This document shows positions 35,641 to 44,771 of a stretch of 64,000 nt of DNA, piece by piece (position 1 is the first letter of the stretch; each line of letters starts with the position of its first letter). Position numbers and translations under genes: made by a program. The DNA comes from Rhodothermaceae bacterium (lineage in GTDB: Bacteria > Bacteroidota > Rhodothermia > Rhodothermales > Bin80). The stretch is taken from contig VXSC01000022.1 in NCBI GenBank assembly GCA_009838195.1, forward strand, positions 1 through 64,000, read 5' to 3'. The notes under the pieces are model-generated. The model had not been told where the DNA came from, made no database searches, and was given only the letters and a program-made list of their open reading frames with translations.

Positions 35641-37794
35641 ATGTTTCGCTGGTTACTGCTTTGCATATTTATTTTTACGTCATGTACCTCTTCTACGCCC
35701 ACGAGCACCGTGCAAATGGCAGAAGAGTTGGCATTCATTGCTGATGAAACGGATATGTATCCGCGCGGCAATGCGCATGCAAATCGGGCACGCGTAGCAG
35801 AACTCAAAAAGGTGACACCCCCTACAGCCCCCTCTGAACGGATTCAGTATGAATCATTACTGGGGACTGAGCTCCTGCGTGCAGGGGAGAGCGAAGAGGC
35901 CGTGATAATCTTCGAAGGGATCATGGAATCCATGCAAGCATATCCAAATGCGGGCGATCCGTTACGGCAGTTGGCGATCATGGATCATCTTGCACTCAGC
36001 TACCTCCGTATTGGAGAGCAGGAAAACTGCCTCATCAATCATACGGCTGCCAGATGTCTGTTTCCGATTGATCCCGCGGGTGTTCATACCCAGCGGCGAG
36101 GGTCCGAAATGGCCATCCAATGGTATGAACAGATTCTTAGCCAAGACTCCACCGATCTGAATTCACTGTGGTTGCTGAACCTTGCTCATATGACCTTGGG
36201 CAGTTACCCGGATGGGATTGATCCCAAGTGGCGCATCCCAATGGAATCATGGCAACCTACGACCGCCATCCGCAGATTCACGGATGTGGCCCCACATCTG
36301 GGAGTGGATGTGATGGCGTTGTCGGGAGGAGTAGTCCTGGAAGATCTGTCTGGAGATGGTTGGCTGGACCTTATGGTTTCTTCCTGGGGATTGCGAGATC
36401 CACTTCTGTATTTCGAGAATAACGGGAACGGTGGATTTGAAGAACGTACAGAAGAGGCAGGACTAACTGGTCTGACCGGCGGGCTCAACCTGGTGCATGC
36501 GGACTATGATAATGATGGCGATCAGGACGTATTGGTTTTGCGCGGAGCCTGGCTCGATGAAGGGCATCCAAATTCGCTCTTGCGCAATAATGGACGGGGA
36601 AGGTTTGAAGATGTGACCAGAGAGGCAGGAATCTATTCCCGAAACCCAACACAAACAGCTGCGTGGAGTGATTTTGATCGGGATGGAGACCTGGATCTTT
36701 TCATAGGAAATGAGTCAAATCCCATGGCCGGACGCAATCCAAATGAGTTTTTTGTGAATCAAGGGGACGGAACATTCGTAGAGGCTAGTCGGGACTATGG
36801 ACTTGCTCGGATGGGATATACAAAGGCAGTGGTCTGGGGCGACTACAACAATGATGGTTGGCCAGATCTGTTTATTAGTCGATACCGGGAACCGAATCAA
36901 CTCTTTCAGAATCAGGAAGGCAAAACCTTTATTGATGTGGGCGATATTGCGGGGATACGTGAGCCCATGGATAGTTTTCCGGCATGGTTTTGGGATTTTG
37001 ATCAGGATGGCTGGCTAGATCTATTTGTTTCTGGATGGCGTGCCACCGCCGGTGACATCGCAGCCGAATTCCTGGGAATTCCCGGCAATGACGAAAAGCC
37101 TCGGTTATATCGAAACCTGCAAGATGGTACCTTTGAAGATGTGACCGAACAAACCGGATTGAACAAGGTCATGTACACGATGGGAAGTAATTACGGAGAT
37201 CTCGATGGTGATGGGTGGCTTGATTTCTATGTGGGAACCGGAGACCCAAATCTTCGTGCACTAATGCCTAACCGGATGTTTCGGAACGTTAACGGGGTTA
37301 GGTTTGAGGAGGTCACAACCCATGGCGGCTTTGGGCATTTGCAGAAAGGCCATGGAGTGGCCTTTGGAGACATAGATCATGATGGTGATCAAGATGTATA
37401 TCAGGTCATGGGCGGAGCGTTTGAGGGGGATCTGGCAAGGAATACGCTTTTCGAAAACCCGGGGCATGGCAATGGATGGGTGATCCTGTCCCTTGAGGGG
37501 ACCACCTCCAATTATAGCGGGATGGGGGCCCGTATTTCAGTTGTGACCGATGCAGATACACTATATCGAGTGGTTGGTACCGGTGCAAGCTTTGGTTCTT
37601 CGCCCTTGCGAGTGGAGATTGGTCTCGGGAAAGCTACATCCATTAATCAAATTGAGGTCAAGTGGCCAGCCCCGGAAAGCGTTGATACATTCAGGAATGT
37701 ACCAATGAAGCAACTCATCCGACTCCGTGAGGGAGACTCTGAATTTGAAGTGGTCTCGCTGAAACCTGTGCGATTAGGAGGAACCAATCCGTAA
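35641..37794 (+). CDS. CRTAC1-family lipoprotein with N-terminal TPR-like region
   Basis: 717 residues from ATG 35641, chosen because it gives a lipoprotein signal (LLCIFIFTSCTSS). Residues ~45-200 are helical and TPR-like (LLGTELLRAGESEEAVIIFE, LALSYLRIGEQENCL). They are followed by FG-GAP repeats with calcium loops (DLSGDGWLDLMVS, DYDNDGDQDVLVL, DFDRDGDLDLFIG) and one C-terminal ASPIC/UnbV domain (GMGARISVVTDADT, IEVKWPAPESV). This TPR-VCBS-ASPIC layout is a common subtype in marine Bacteroidota. It is shorter than paralogues 1 and 2, with one ASPIC domain. Confidence 0.92.
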   Translation: MFRWLLLCIFIFTSCTSSTPTSTVQMAEELAFIADETDMYPRGNAHANRARVAELKKVTPPTAPSERIQYESLLGTELLRAGESEEAVIIFEGIMESMQAYPNAGDPLRQLAIMDHLALSYLRIGEQENCLINHTAARCLFPIDPAGVHTQRRGSEMAIQWYEQILSQDSTDLNSLWLLNLAHMTLGSYPDGIDPKWRIPMESWQPTTAIRRFTDVAPHLGVDVMALSGGVVLEDLSGDGWLDLMVSSWGLRDPLLYFENNGNGGFEERTEEAGLTGLTGGLNLVHADYDNDGDQDVLVLRGAWLDEGHPNSLLRNNGRGRFEDVTREAGIYSRNPTQTAAWSDFDRDGDLDLFIGNESNPMAGRNPNEFFVNQGDGTFVEASRDYGLARMGYTKAVVWGDYNNDGWPDLFISRYREPNQLFQNQEGKTFIDVGDIAGIREPMDSFPAWFWDFDQDGWLDLFVSGWRATAGDIAAEFLGIPGNDEKPRLYRNLQDGTFEDVTEQTGLNKVMYTMGSNYGDLDGDGWLDFYVGTGDPNLRALMPNRMFRNVNGVRFEEVTTHGGFGHLQKGHGVAFGDIDHDGDQDVYQVMGGAFEGDLARNTLFENPGHGNGWVILSLEGTTSNYSGMGARISVVTDADTLYRVVGTGASFGSSPLRVEIGLGKATSINQIEVKWPAPESVDTFRNVPMKQLIRLREGDSEFEVVSLKPVRLGGTNP

Positions 37795-37803
37795 CACTGC
37801 ATC

Positions 37804-39582
37804 ATGACTAGCAGGACGTACATGTTACTGTTTTCTGTACTCTGTTGCGTGGCAGGACAGAACGTCTGGGCACAGTCACTAGATCTGGAAGACATTGCCC
37901 AAGCTGTAGCTGAGTATGAGTCATTGTTTGAGGATACAGATCTGGCAAGTGACCCTGCACTGGAAGTTGAATTGCGGAGGCTGATGCCACTTCTACCCGA
38001 GTCAATTCTGCCGACCGTAGTTGAATCAGATTCGATCAAGACAACTCTGAGTGCACGAAGTTCTATTCTGGGTTGGTGGAGAAGCCAGGATCCGCTCCCT
38101 GCCTCTGAGGTCAACGAGCGCATGGTCGAACATGTCCGGCGCGTGCAGTATGCACTGGACCACTATGGGTGCACATCATGTGAGGAGGGATATGATGAGC
38201 GCGGCGAAATCTATGTTCGCTATGGGGAGCCGGAGCGGATTAGTCGAGTTACTTTTGACGATCCACTGCTGATTGATGCAATCTATCAACCTGGTATTGC
38301 CGTGAGCCCAGCGGATTTTCCAGACAATGAATTCTGGAGATACTTGAATCTTGATCGGGATGCATACTTTCTGTTTATACAGGATGGGGGATTCTATCGG
38401 ATCGGCGATACGTCGGATTTATTGCCTTCTGTGCTCCGGTCTGGCTTAGGATATAGTGGTCGTGGACTGGTGAAATCCAGAATGTTACTGGCTGCTATGC
38501 GGTCTATATACCGGCAATTGGCCCTGGAACATCACCATTTCGGATCAAGATTCAATGATGTTGACTTGTGGTTGGCTGCACGTGAGGAAACAGGGCGACT
38601 GAGAGGCCGCGATAACGTAGAAAACTCAAAGATCATTACAGGGGCAGCTCTGGTACAGGGTGAGACTCCTGAACAGTTAGATCTTGACCAGGAGTTGAGG
38701 CAACCCCCGATCCTTTTTGCACAGAATACTATCCTGAGTGCACGAACGCAAGATCAGCAGGCCGCTTATCAACGGGAGATCTTACTCCCCTCAAGTACAT
38801 CAGAGGTTCTGAATGCTCTGCCAACTTTCGCATTGGGGGTACGTCATGCAAGATTTCTAAAACCTGACGGGACAACGACAACAGAGATTTACTGGCATCC
38901 TGAGTCTACCAGCTTCACAGTCCCTGGACATCCGGCTCAAGAAGAGTATATCATCAAATCCTTCGTTGCTCAAGAGGATGCAGCGCACACACGGTTAAAT
39001 ACGATGACGGATGCCATCCGTGTTGAGATGCCATCTGCTTCGGAGGCGGTTACCATTCCCGTTCAGACGATTGAGGTAAATGGAAGTACCGGGCTCTATC
39101 ATCTGGCGCTCCAGTGGGATCAACATGAGGTCACTCCAGCGGGTATTGGGAATCGATTACAGCTTGCATCCAGGCGAATTGACTCGCTGCGCGCATTGGA
39201 TGCCAGTGGAGCGACTCTCGAGATGAGCGATTTAATACCTCTCGCCCACAACATAGACACTGACGAACTGGTCCCCTGGCCTCATGAGTGGATATACAAG
39301 GGGATGCGGTTTGGTTTAGGGTTCGAAATCTACCATCTGGCCTACGGGCAGGGAGACCAAACCTCCTATAAGGTTACGTATCAGGTTTCATCAGGACGAC
39401 GACGTATCTCCTCTACAAGTGTCGAATTTGAAGGGCAAAGCAGGCTGGAGACGGAGGAAGTTTATCTGGATTTGGGTCAAAGGGCGGGAGAAATTATCGT
39501 CACGGTCAGTGTTCAGGACCAGATATCGGGTCAAGAGATATCCAGGAGTCTCACATTGACGCTGTTTGATGACCAAGGGTAA
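37804..39582 (+). CDS. GWxTD-like domain exported protein
   Basis: 592 residues with a signal peptide (MLLFSVLCCVAGQNVWAQ). The region at ~120-143 (GYDERGEIYVRYGEPERISR) matches the core of GWxTD domains, which have a GxxxDRGxIYIRYGxPD consensus. The strict GWxTD tetrad is replaced by GCTSCEEGY. The C-terminal half is beta-rich. Such proteins are exported and found with CRTAC1/TPR clusters; biochemical function is unknown. It starts 9 bases after the CRTAC1 stop, so it ends the same operon, and the next gene begins within its last codons. Confidence 0.75.
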   Translation: MTSRTYMLLFSVLCCVAGQNVWAQSLDLEDIAQAVAEYESLFEDTDLASDPALEVELRRLMPLLPESILPTVVESDSIKTTLSARSSILGWWRSQDPLPASEVNERMVEHVRRVQYALDHYGCTSCEEGYDERGEIYVRYGEPERISRVTFDDPLLIDAIYQPGIAVSPADFPDNEFWRYLNLDRDAYFLFIQDGGFYRIGDTSDLLPSVLRSGLGYSGRGLVKSRMLLAAMRSIYRQLALEHHHFGSRFNDVDLWLAAREETGRLRGRDNVENSKIITGAALVQGETPEQLDLDQELRQPPILFAQNTILSARTQDQQAAYQREILLPSSTSEVLNALPTFALGVRHARFLKPDGTTTTEIYWHPESTSFTVPGHPAQEEYIIKSFVAQEDAAHTRLNTMTDAIRVEMPSASEAVTIPVQTIEVNGSTGLYHLALQWDQHEVTPAGIGNRLQLASRRIDSLRALDASGATLEMSDLIPLAHNIDTDELVPWPHEWIYKGMRFGLGFEIYHLAYGQGDQTSYKVTYQVSSGRRRISSTSVEFEGQSRLETEEVYLDLGQRAGEIIVTVSVQDQISGQEISRSLTLTLFDDQG

Positions 39583-39895
39583 ATTTTTTGAGAATGTTTG
39601 GGATACCGTTGCCCAGATTCCACGCTCAAAAGTAACCACGTACGGACATATTGCCGAATATCTTGGAAGCAGAAGTGCTGCCCGAACCGTCGGTTGGGCA
39701 CTCAAGGCTGCCAAAGGATCCCATTTGCCGTGTCACCGAGTGGTGAATCGCAATGGCGCATTGACGGGAGCAAAGAACTTCGGGGGCCCCAATATTATGG
39801 AGCAGTTGCTTCGTATGGAAGGGGTCACCTTCGACGAGGAAGGCTGTGTGATCATGTCACGTCATTTATGGGTTCCTGGTAGCGAATTCTATTGA
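39569..39895 (+). CDS. Single-domain MGMT-like DNA alkyltransferase
   Basis: 108 residues from ATG 39569, overlapping the previous gene by 14 bases. It contains only the C-terminal DNA-binding/active-site domain of O6-alkylguanine-DNA alkyltransferases: QIPRSKVTTYGHIAEYLG, RTVGWALKAAKG and LPCHRVVNRNG. The reactive Cys in PCHR is present. This distinguishes it from alkyltransferase-like (ATL) proteins, which carry Trp there. The N-terminal domain of Ada/Ogt is absent, as in many short MGMT-family proteins. It probably removes or flags alkylated guanine. Co-transcription with surface-protein genes is likely accidental. Confidence 0.9.
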   Translation: MTKGKFFENVWDTVAQIPRSKVTTYGHIAEYLGSRSAARTVGWALKAAKGSHLPCHRVVNRNGALTGAKNFGGPNIMEQLLRMEGVTFDEEGCVIMSRHLWVPGSEFY

Positions 39896-39931
39896 TCCCG
39901 TATTTTCCGATTACCAGGCAGCAGCTCCCCG

Positions 39932-41212
39932 TCATTCCTTCAGTTTGGCGATCGTATCCCAGAATTCTGGAAATGATACGGAAGTGGCGTGCGCGTTTTG
40001 AATGGTTGTCGTTCCGTATGCTCCCAAGCCAGCTACTCCCATTGCCATCGCGATCCGGTGGTCGTCATAGCTGGAAACCGTAGTTCCTCTCAAGGGCACC
40101 ATCCCGGTAATCGCAAATCCATCCTTGAACTCCTCAATTTCTGCTCCTAATTTGCGGAGGTTTGTTACGGTGGCATGAATTCGGTCGCACTCTTTGTAGC
40201 GCAGTTCCGTCGCGTCGCGTAGAATGGTGGTTCCTTTTGCGAACGCTCCGGCTACAGCAATGACCGGGATTTCGTCAATGATATTCGGGATTTGTCGGCC
40301 CCTGATCACAACCCCGTGCAGTGGAGTTCGCTCTATGGTTAGGTCGCCGATGGGCTCTAACTCGGAGGTCTTGTGCTCAGTGATTTGAATATTTGCCCCC
40401 ATTTGTTTCAGCACGGCCAGTAACCCCGTTCGGCTTGGATTGAGTCCCACATTCGGTAAATGAACCGGCCCAGTTCCGGCAATCAGTGTGGCGACCAGTA
40501 TGAATGCAGCAGCAGAAAAATCACCCGGCAAGATCATCGTACCACTGGGAATAGGATGGGACGCATCCGAATTGATAGAGCAACCTTGCATAGAGCGGGA
40601 TACGGGAAGACTAAGCATCCGCTCTGTGTGGTCACGTGAGAGAATGTCTTCCAGCACGGTTGTGCGCCCACTGGCCCATAGTCCTGCGAGAAGGACACAG
40701 GATTTTACCTGTGCTGAGGGGACAGGAAGCCGGTAATCAATCCCTTTCAGGCCATCACAGCGTCGTATTTTGATCGGGGCGTGTCCATCGGTGAGTGAGA
40801 TGTCGGCTCCCATCATTCGCAGAGGGTCGGCAATCCGTCCCATCGGGCGTGCGCTGAGTGAAGAGTCTCCAATCAACTCACTGTCGAAGGGTTGTCCCGC
40901 AAGCATTCCAGAGAGCAAACGCATGGTTGTCCCAGAGTTGCCACAATCAAGAGGAGTATTGGATTTACAGAATCCATTCCGTCCGACCCCCTTGATCAAT
41001 ACGGTGTTCGACTGAGAGGTCTCAATTGGAACTCCTAACTGCCGAAGGCAGGAAAGAGTACTCTGCGGATCAGCGCTTGCAGGGAAATTGTGCAACGTCG
41101 AGGGTCCATCCGCAATGGATGCGAAGAGTGCGGCCCGATGGGCGATTGATTTATCTGCGGGGAGCTTCGCGGTTCCTGCAAAACGAGTCGAACCAGAAAT
41201 AGTCTGTATCAT
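39932..41212 (-). CDS. aroA: 3-phosphoshikimate 1-carboxyvinyltransferase (EPSP synthase)
   Basis: 426 residues, normal for the family. It joins PEP to shikimate-3-phosphate in aromatic amino acid synthesis, in the cytosol. Family motifs: an N-terminal GTAKLPADKSIAHRAALFAS, the PEP-binding LDCGNSGTTMRLLSGMLAG and the C-terminal ELRYKECDRI. GNSGTTMR follows the usual class I/II pattern. It is a stand-alone gene here; aroB lies 15 kb away on the same strand. A convergent MGMT-like gene ends 36 bases from its stop. Confidence 0.96.
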   Translation of the reverse strand: MIQTISGSTRFAGTAKLPADKSIAHRAALFASIADGPSTLHNFPASADPQSTLSCLRQLGVPIETSQSNTVLIKGVGRNGFCKSNTPLDCGNSGTTMRLLSGMLAGQPFDSELIGDSSLSARPMGRIADPLRMMGADISLTDGHAPIKIRRCDGLKGIDYRLPVPSAQVKSCVLLAGLWASGRTTVLEDILSRDHTERMLSLPVSRSMQGCSINSDASHPIPSGTMILPGDFSAAAFILVATLIAGTGPVHLPNVGLNPSRTGLLAVLKQMGANIQITEHKTSELEPIGDLTIERTPLHGVVIRGRQIPNIIDEIPVIAVAGAFAKGTTILRDATELRYKECDRIHATVTNLRKLGAEIEEFKDGFAITGMVPLRGTTVSSYDDHRIAMAMGVAGLGAYGTTTIQNAHATSVSFPEFWDTIAKLKE

Positions 41213-41517
41213 GGCAACGAAGGGGGATTCTACAATTCCCCATAGTATTCACATCCGCTTTTACGCTTCACTGCTCAATGAGGTGATTTCAGGTAGGAGG
41301 GTCCCCATCCGTGAAACTGGAACGTTAAAGCCTACAATTTTTGGTGCAAACCACCCAAGATAATGTACGTTTCTCTTGTACCCATATTGCTGAGACCGTA
41401 CCGAGTTGCGTGCCCCAGTTTGTTCGAGGTATGGCTTGGAACCTCTTTAGCCAGTAAACAGGACTTGAGATGGCACTCTACGTTCTTTCCAGATTTAAGT
41501 CCACAATTCTGAGTTTC
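41213..41517. other. Intergenic, nothing identified
   Basis: About 305 bases between aroA and the hipB-like gene. The aroA promoter must lie here, but no clear promoter or terminator was recognised. Confidence 0.4.
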
Positions 41518-41724
41518 TTATTTCTCGATCAATCCCAGAACATCGAGGATCTTAACAGCGCTTGAAAGCTGAATGTCTTTTTTCTGTTGCTCGAAGCGTG
41601 AGACCGTCGGTTGACTCACCTCCGCTATAGCGGCTAGGCGGCGCTGGGAGATTTTTCGTTCCTTGCGCCGCTTTATCGCTTCTTTGACAAGTAAGTCCCA
41701 ATTGAGTCGAATGTCCCGTTCCAT
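41518..41724 (-). CDS. HipB-like XRE-family antitoxin/repressor
   Basis: 68 residues that are almost entirely one helix-turn-helix: ISQRRLAAIAEVSQPTVSRFEQ followed by LSSAVKILDVLGLI. It overlaps the 3' end of the hipA-like gene by 52 bases and is read after it. This is opposite to the E. coli hipBA order. It probably binds the operator upstream of hipA and neutralises the kinase. It is shorter than HipB (88 residues) and lacks its C-terminal tail. Confidence 0.8.
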   Translation of the reverse strand: MERDIRLNWDLLVKEAIKRRKERKISQRRLAAIAEVSQPTVSRFEQQKKDIQLSSAVKILDVLGLIEK

Positions 41725-42884
41725 CTTTTCTTTATTTGCTGATGCAATTTGTCTTTAATATGCTGGTCGACATTTTTCGAGGCATCAATAGCGCTGTGGG
41801 CCCTGTCAAGACGACTAGCGAAGTCAGAAACCGCCAACATAATTGCCCTGTCGGGTAGTCCGAACAGATTGCCCAGTCGGACTATGTTTTTCGGGCTGAT
41901 GCTGCCGATTCTCATGTTCTCTGTCCCTGCAATTCCCAGCGCCAGCGTCTGGTATTCAGGGTAACAGGCGGTAGCGACAAGATCATAGCAAGGAGCGAGG
42001 CGCAATCCGCTTTCTGTATACTCCATAGCGAAATTTTTAAGGTGCGCATCTGTATTTCCCGTGAGAATACAGGCCATTACCTGGCGAAACAGGGTATCGC
42101 ACTCTGCCCGCAAGCATATATCTCTGTTTTGGATGATAAAATTGGCCATGTCCTCGTAACAGGCCAAGTATTTATCCTCCGAGTGATTACCGAGCAACTG
42201 GTTAAATTCCTCAAAGTGAATTTGCTTGCCGTCTTCAGCCCTGTCGAACCGTTTGATGAGCAGAGCTCTTTCCGAAACGCCCTGAAGCGGTCTCAAAGTC
42301 ATCTCCACAACGATGTCTTTCTTAAGAAGAGCCCTGCACGCCTGCGTAGTGATGTACTCAAGTCCCAGAATATCGGGCAGTGTTGGAGGCGGGAGCTTGG
42401 CTATATGGGTTGCCCGCTCACCGCGCTCCACGGGGCGGAACACACGGCCTTCCTTTATTGCACCCATTTTTGGCTGAACCCCGGAAAGAGACGCTCTTGC
42501 TGAAAGTGCTGCAATGATTTCCGGGTCGTTGTGATCGATTTTAATGTCCCCGGCAGGATCTGGATCAATGATGCTTACGGCACCGGCAAGGTCTGTGCCG
42601 AAGGCAAGTAGCAGCGCGAAACGGTCGTTCCTCCACAGGCCAAGTGCACGTGCTTGCACGTTCTTAAGCCAGCCCTCAGCACATAGATTGTCAAAGAAGG
42701 AATGCAATCCGTATTCACTTAAGTGAGGCTCGGCCCGAAGCGGCAGCGTGTAAGAAATGGCGGGTAAAGAGCTTTGCAGATAGCTCTCGTCGTAGGTGAA
42801 TACGTATCGGCCTCCAGCCTCCCGCGACAGAATGCCAGCGAAAGTGTCCCTGTAGTATACCTTACCCCAGAGATTAATTGCCAT
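41673..42884 (-). CDS. HipA-family serine/threonine kinase toxin
   Basis: 403 residues with the HipA N-subdomain (VYYRDTFAGILSREAGGRYVF) and the kinase core. The activation-loop-like SGVQPKMG is at ~135, the catalytic TGNTDAHLKNFAM at ~273-285 and the metal-binding CYDLVA at ~298. E. coli HipA phosphorylates glutamyl-tRNA synthetase and causes persistence. This one is ~40 residues shorter but has all motifs, so it is likely active. It starts at ATG 42884, downstream of a palindrome at 42929-42940. The overlapping hipB-like gene follows. Such pairs are mobile and vary between strains. Confidence 0.92.
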   Translation of the reverse strand: MAINLWGKVYYRDTFAGILSREAGGRYVFTYDESYLQSSLPAISYTLPLRAEPHLSEYGLHSFFDNLCAEGWLKNVQARALGLWRNDRFALLLAFGTDLAGAVSIIDPDPAGDIKIDHNDPEIIAALSARASLSGVQPKMGAIKEGRVFRPVERGERATHIAKLPPPTLPDILGLEYITTQACRALLKKDIVVEMTLRPLQGVSERALLIKRFDRAEDGKQIHFEEFNQLLGNHSEDKYLACYEDMANFIIQNRDICLRAECDTLFRQVMACILTGNTDAHLKNFAMEYTESGLRLAPCYDLVATACYPEYQTLALGIAGTENMRIGSISPKNIVRLGNLFGLPDRAIMLAVSDFASRLDRAHSAIDASKNVDQHIKDKLHQQIKKRWNGTFDSIGTYLSKKR

Positions 42885-42928
42885 TGATTCAATCCTCCCG
42901 GTTGTTCACTAGTGGGATTAAATATTAT

Positions 42929-42940
42929 AAAACATGTTTT
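42929..42940. promoter_or_regulatory. Palindrome AAAACATGTTTT upstream of hipA
   Basis: A perfect 12-base palindrome, 45 bases before the hipA ATG in an AT-rich stretch. It is a plausible operator for the HipB-like repressor, although it does not match the E. coli TATCC-N8-GGATA site. Confidence 0.4.
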
Positions 42941-43398
42941 GTCGAATAGAAGAATTGCTAATTCTAAATAAAATATAATTGGTCAAATAATTTCTCAGGT
43001 ATTCAACAATAAAAAGTATTTGATCATTTCTGAATGAGAATTTGCCAGTGATTTTCGTTCCGAATTCCGAGAGAACGGCTCCAAACTACGAATATCATTG
43101 GGGGCATGAACAGTCGACTGGCACATACCACACGCAAAGTCACCCGATGGTACAACTCGGGCCAGCTTCAACGATAGATCGGCACCACGTCCCCTGACAT
43201 GGAACATAACCCCGATACACTCAGACTTGCCACCTGAGTAGGTGAATCGGCGAAACATCGTTGGGGTTCTCTACCACGTCGTGAACTCACTACCAGGTGT
43301 GTATGCATAGTCCGACACCTGTTCGAGTATCAATCATGAAAAACCAATCAGGGCGGGGGCACGATAAAATTAGATCACTGACTCGTTAAACATCTTCA
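42941..43398. other. Intergenic upstream of hipA
   Basis: About 460 bases, AT-rich at the left. A minus-strand frame (42995-43258, 87 codons) with a CGMC motif was considered, but no family was recognised and the composition is not convincing. Possible remnant of another gene. Confidence 0.35.
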
Positions 43399-43680
43399 TT
43401 ATCTTCTTGCTGGAAATTCTACCTTCAGCGTTTTTAGGTAGATGTATAAAACCAACAATTGCGATTCATCCTTAGAATAGATGATTCGTGTACCAGATCT
43501 TCGACCCATGTTTCCTGTACCGCATCGAATCTGAGATATCAAACCATCACATCCTAAGCATCTCTTTTCATTGAGTTTTTCACCAGAGGCGAGACGGTTT
43601 AGGATGATTTCAACTTTACCTGCTAACCCTCGATACGTTTTGTCTTGCAGAGCAAGTTCTCATTCAAATATTTTTACCCT
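43399..43680 (-). pseudogene. RelE/HigB-like toxin relic
   Basis: Translating the minus strand from 43680 gives RVKIFE, a stop, then a RelE-like core: AGKVEIILNRLASGEKLNEK, CDGLISQIRCGTGNMGRRS, GTRIIYSKDESQLLVLYIYL, ending LKVEFPARR at stop 43399. The run of beta strands with SxIRCGTGN and RIIYSKDE resembles RelE/HigB ribonuclease toxins. The in-frame stop at codon 7 and lack of a good start codon argue that it is broken. A non-ATG start after the stop cannot be excluded. It follows the 43683-44126 gene by two bases. Confidence 0.6.
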
Positions 43681-43682
43681 TC

Positions 43683-44126
43683 TTAATCTCCCGCTGATTC
43701 ATCCATCAAACTCTTCATCTCAGCCTCTATCATCTGGGTAAACTCTTCACTTGCAGATAGTGCACAGATTTCTCCAACATCTTCAAGTAAAATCACCAGA
43801 TCTTCGAGCTTATCATGTGCTTTTTGCTTCCAAGACACATGTTCGGGTAGACTCTTGTAATAATTCAAACCTTGTTCAAGCAATGCAACAGCTTCAAACG
43901 CCTTGGCAGCCAATTTCTTGACTACTTTTCGATTTTCATCTGAAAGCACTTTTATGGTCCCCAAAAAAGCCACACCTATTTTTAGACCATCGATATATTT
44001 GTCGATGAGACGATAGTCTGGTTCTGAATAAAAAAATGTCTCTATTTCCTCAAACTCCAGAAAATTACTTATGCTGTGAAAATGAGTTAATTCAGGATCA
44101 TCTATATGTGTTTGAACGTGTGCCAT
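43683..44126 (-). CDS. Helical hypothetical protein upstream of RelE-like relic
   Basis: 147 residues from ATG 44126. The N-terminal ~40 residues are rich in aromatic and acidic residues (LEFEEIETFFYSEPDY). The rest is predicted amphipathic helix (LAAKAFEAVALLEQGL, DKLEDLVILLEDVGEI, SEEFTQMIEAEMKSLMDE). It has no signal peptide or transmembrane segment. I recognise no family. It lies two bases upstream of the toxin relic on the same strand, in the position of an antitoxin or partner. It is longer than typical RelB/HigA antitoxins and lacks a visible HTH. Confidence 0.6.
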   Translation of the reverse strand: MAHVQTHIDDPELTHFHSISNFLEFEEIETFFYSEPDYRLIDKYIDGLKIGVAFLGTIKVLSDENRKVVKKLAAKAFEAVALLEQGLNYYKSLPEHVSWKQKAHDKLEDLVILLEDVGEICALSASEEFTQMIEAEMKSLMDESAGD

Positions 44127-44367
44127 GGTTCAGTAAATACCAAATTCGAAAAACACGAGGTAACTACACAATCCGCATGAATATATACTAAGTTTCAAAG
44201 TTTCAAAATTTCAAGACCTATCAATCTCTCTCCAAATTGCGTACATTGTCGTTGCTTCATCTTTCTCTGGCTAATGGAATATGAGGTCACCAAGGAACAT
44301 TTCAAACAGTTCAATGGGAGTGGTGGTTCGGGTGCTGTATTTATTCGTTACAAGATAGACTAAAATC

Positions 44368-44724
44368 ATGCTTGAAGACAAGAGAATTAACTACATTGAA
44401 TTGCCTTCAAAGGATTTTTCGGACACGAAAGAGTTTTACGGGAAGGTGTTCGGTTGGACATTTCAAGACTATGGTGATAACTACGTTGCCTTCAACGATG
44501 GCCGACTTGATGGCGGTTTCTATCGTTCCCCATTGAAGTCTGACAGTACCAAAGGCGGTGCTGCGTTGGTTGTTCTTTATGCAGATGATTTGGAGGCCAC
44601 ATTGAAGCGAATTACCGATACCGGTGCCGAAATCTGTATGGAAATTTTCTCGTTTCCCGGTGGTCGGAGATTCCATTTTCTTGATCCCAGTGGCAACGAA
44701 CTTGCAGTTTGGAGTGATAAGTAG
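44368..44724 (+). CDS. VOC-family (glyoxalase/bleomycin resistance-like) protein
   Basis: 118 residues forming one vicinal-oxygen-chelate unit: INYIELPSKDFSDTKEFYGK VFGWTFQDYGDNYVAFNDG and the second half LVVLYADDLEATLKRI, FHFLDPSGNELAVWSDK. Metal-ligand-like residues are present (E in IELP and E in NELAVWS). The small size is typical of single-unit dimeric members that act on lactoylglutathione-like or aromatic substrates, or bind drugs. The substrate cannot be told. It is convergent with the HAD gene. Confidence 0.9.
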   Translation: MLEDKRINYIELPSKDFSDTKEFYGKVFGWTFQDYGDNYVAFNDGRLDGGFYRSPLKSDSTKGGAALVVLYADDLEATLKRITDTGAEICMEIFSFPGGRRFHFLDPSGNELAVWSDK

Positions 44725-44771
44725 ATTGTCCGAACTCCAAAGGAAAGGGCATCAAGTTTCCACCGAAAGTC

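Noticed and set aside
42995-43258. 87-codon minus-strand frame with CGMC
   Set aside because: No family recognised and no clear ribosome-binding site; left as intergenic.
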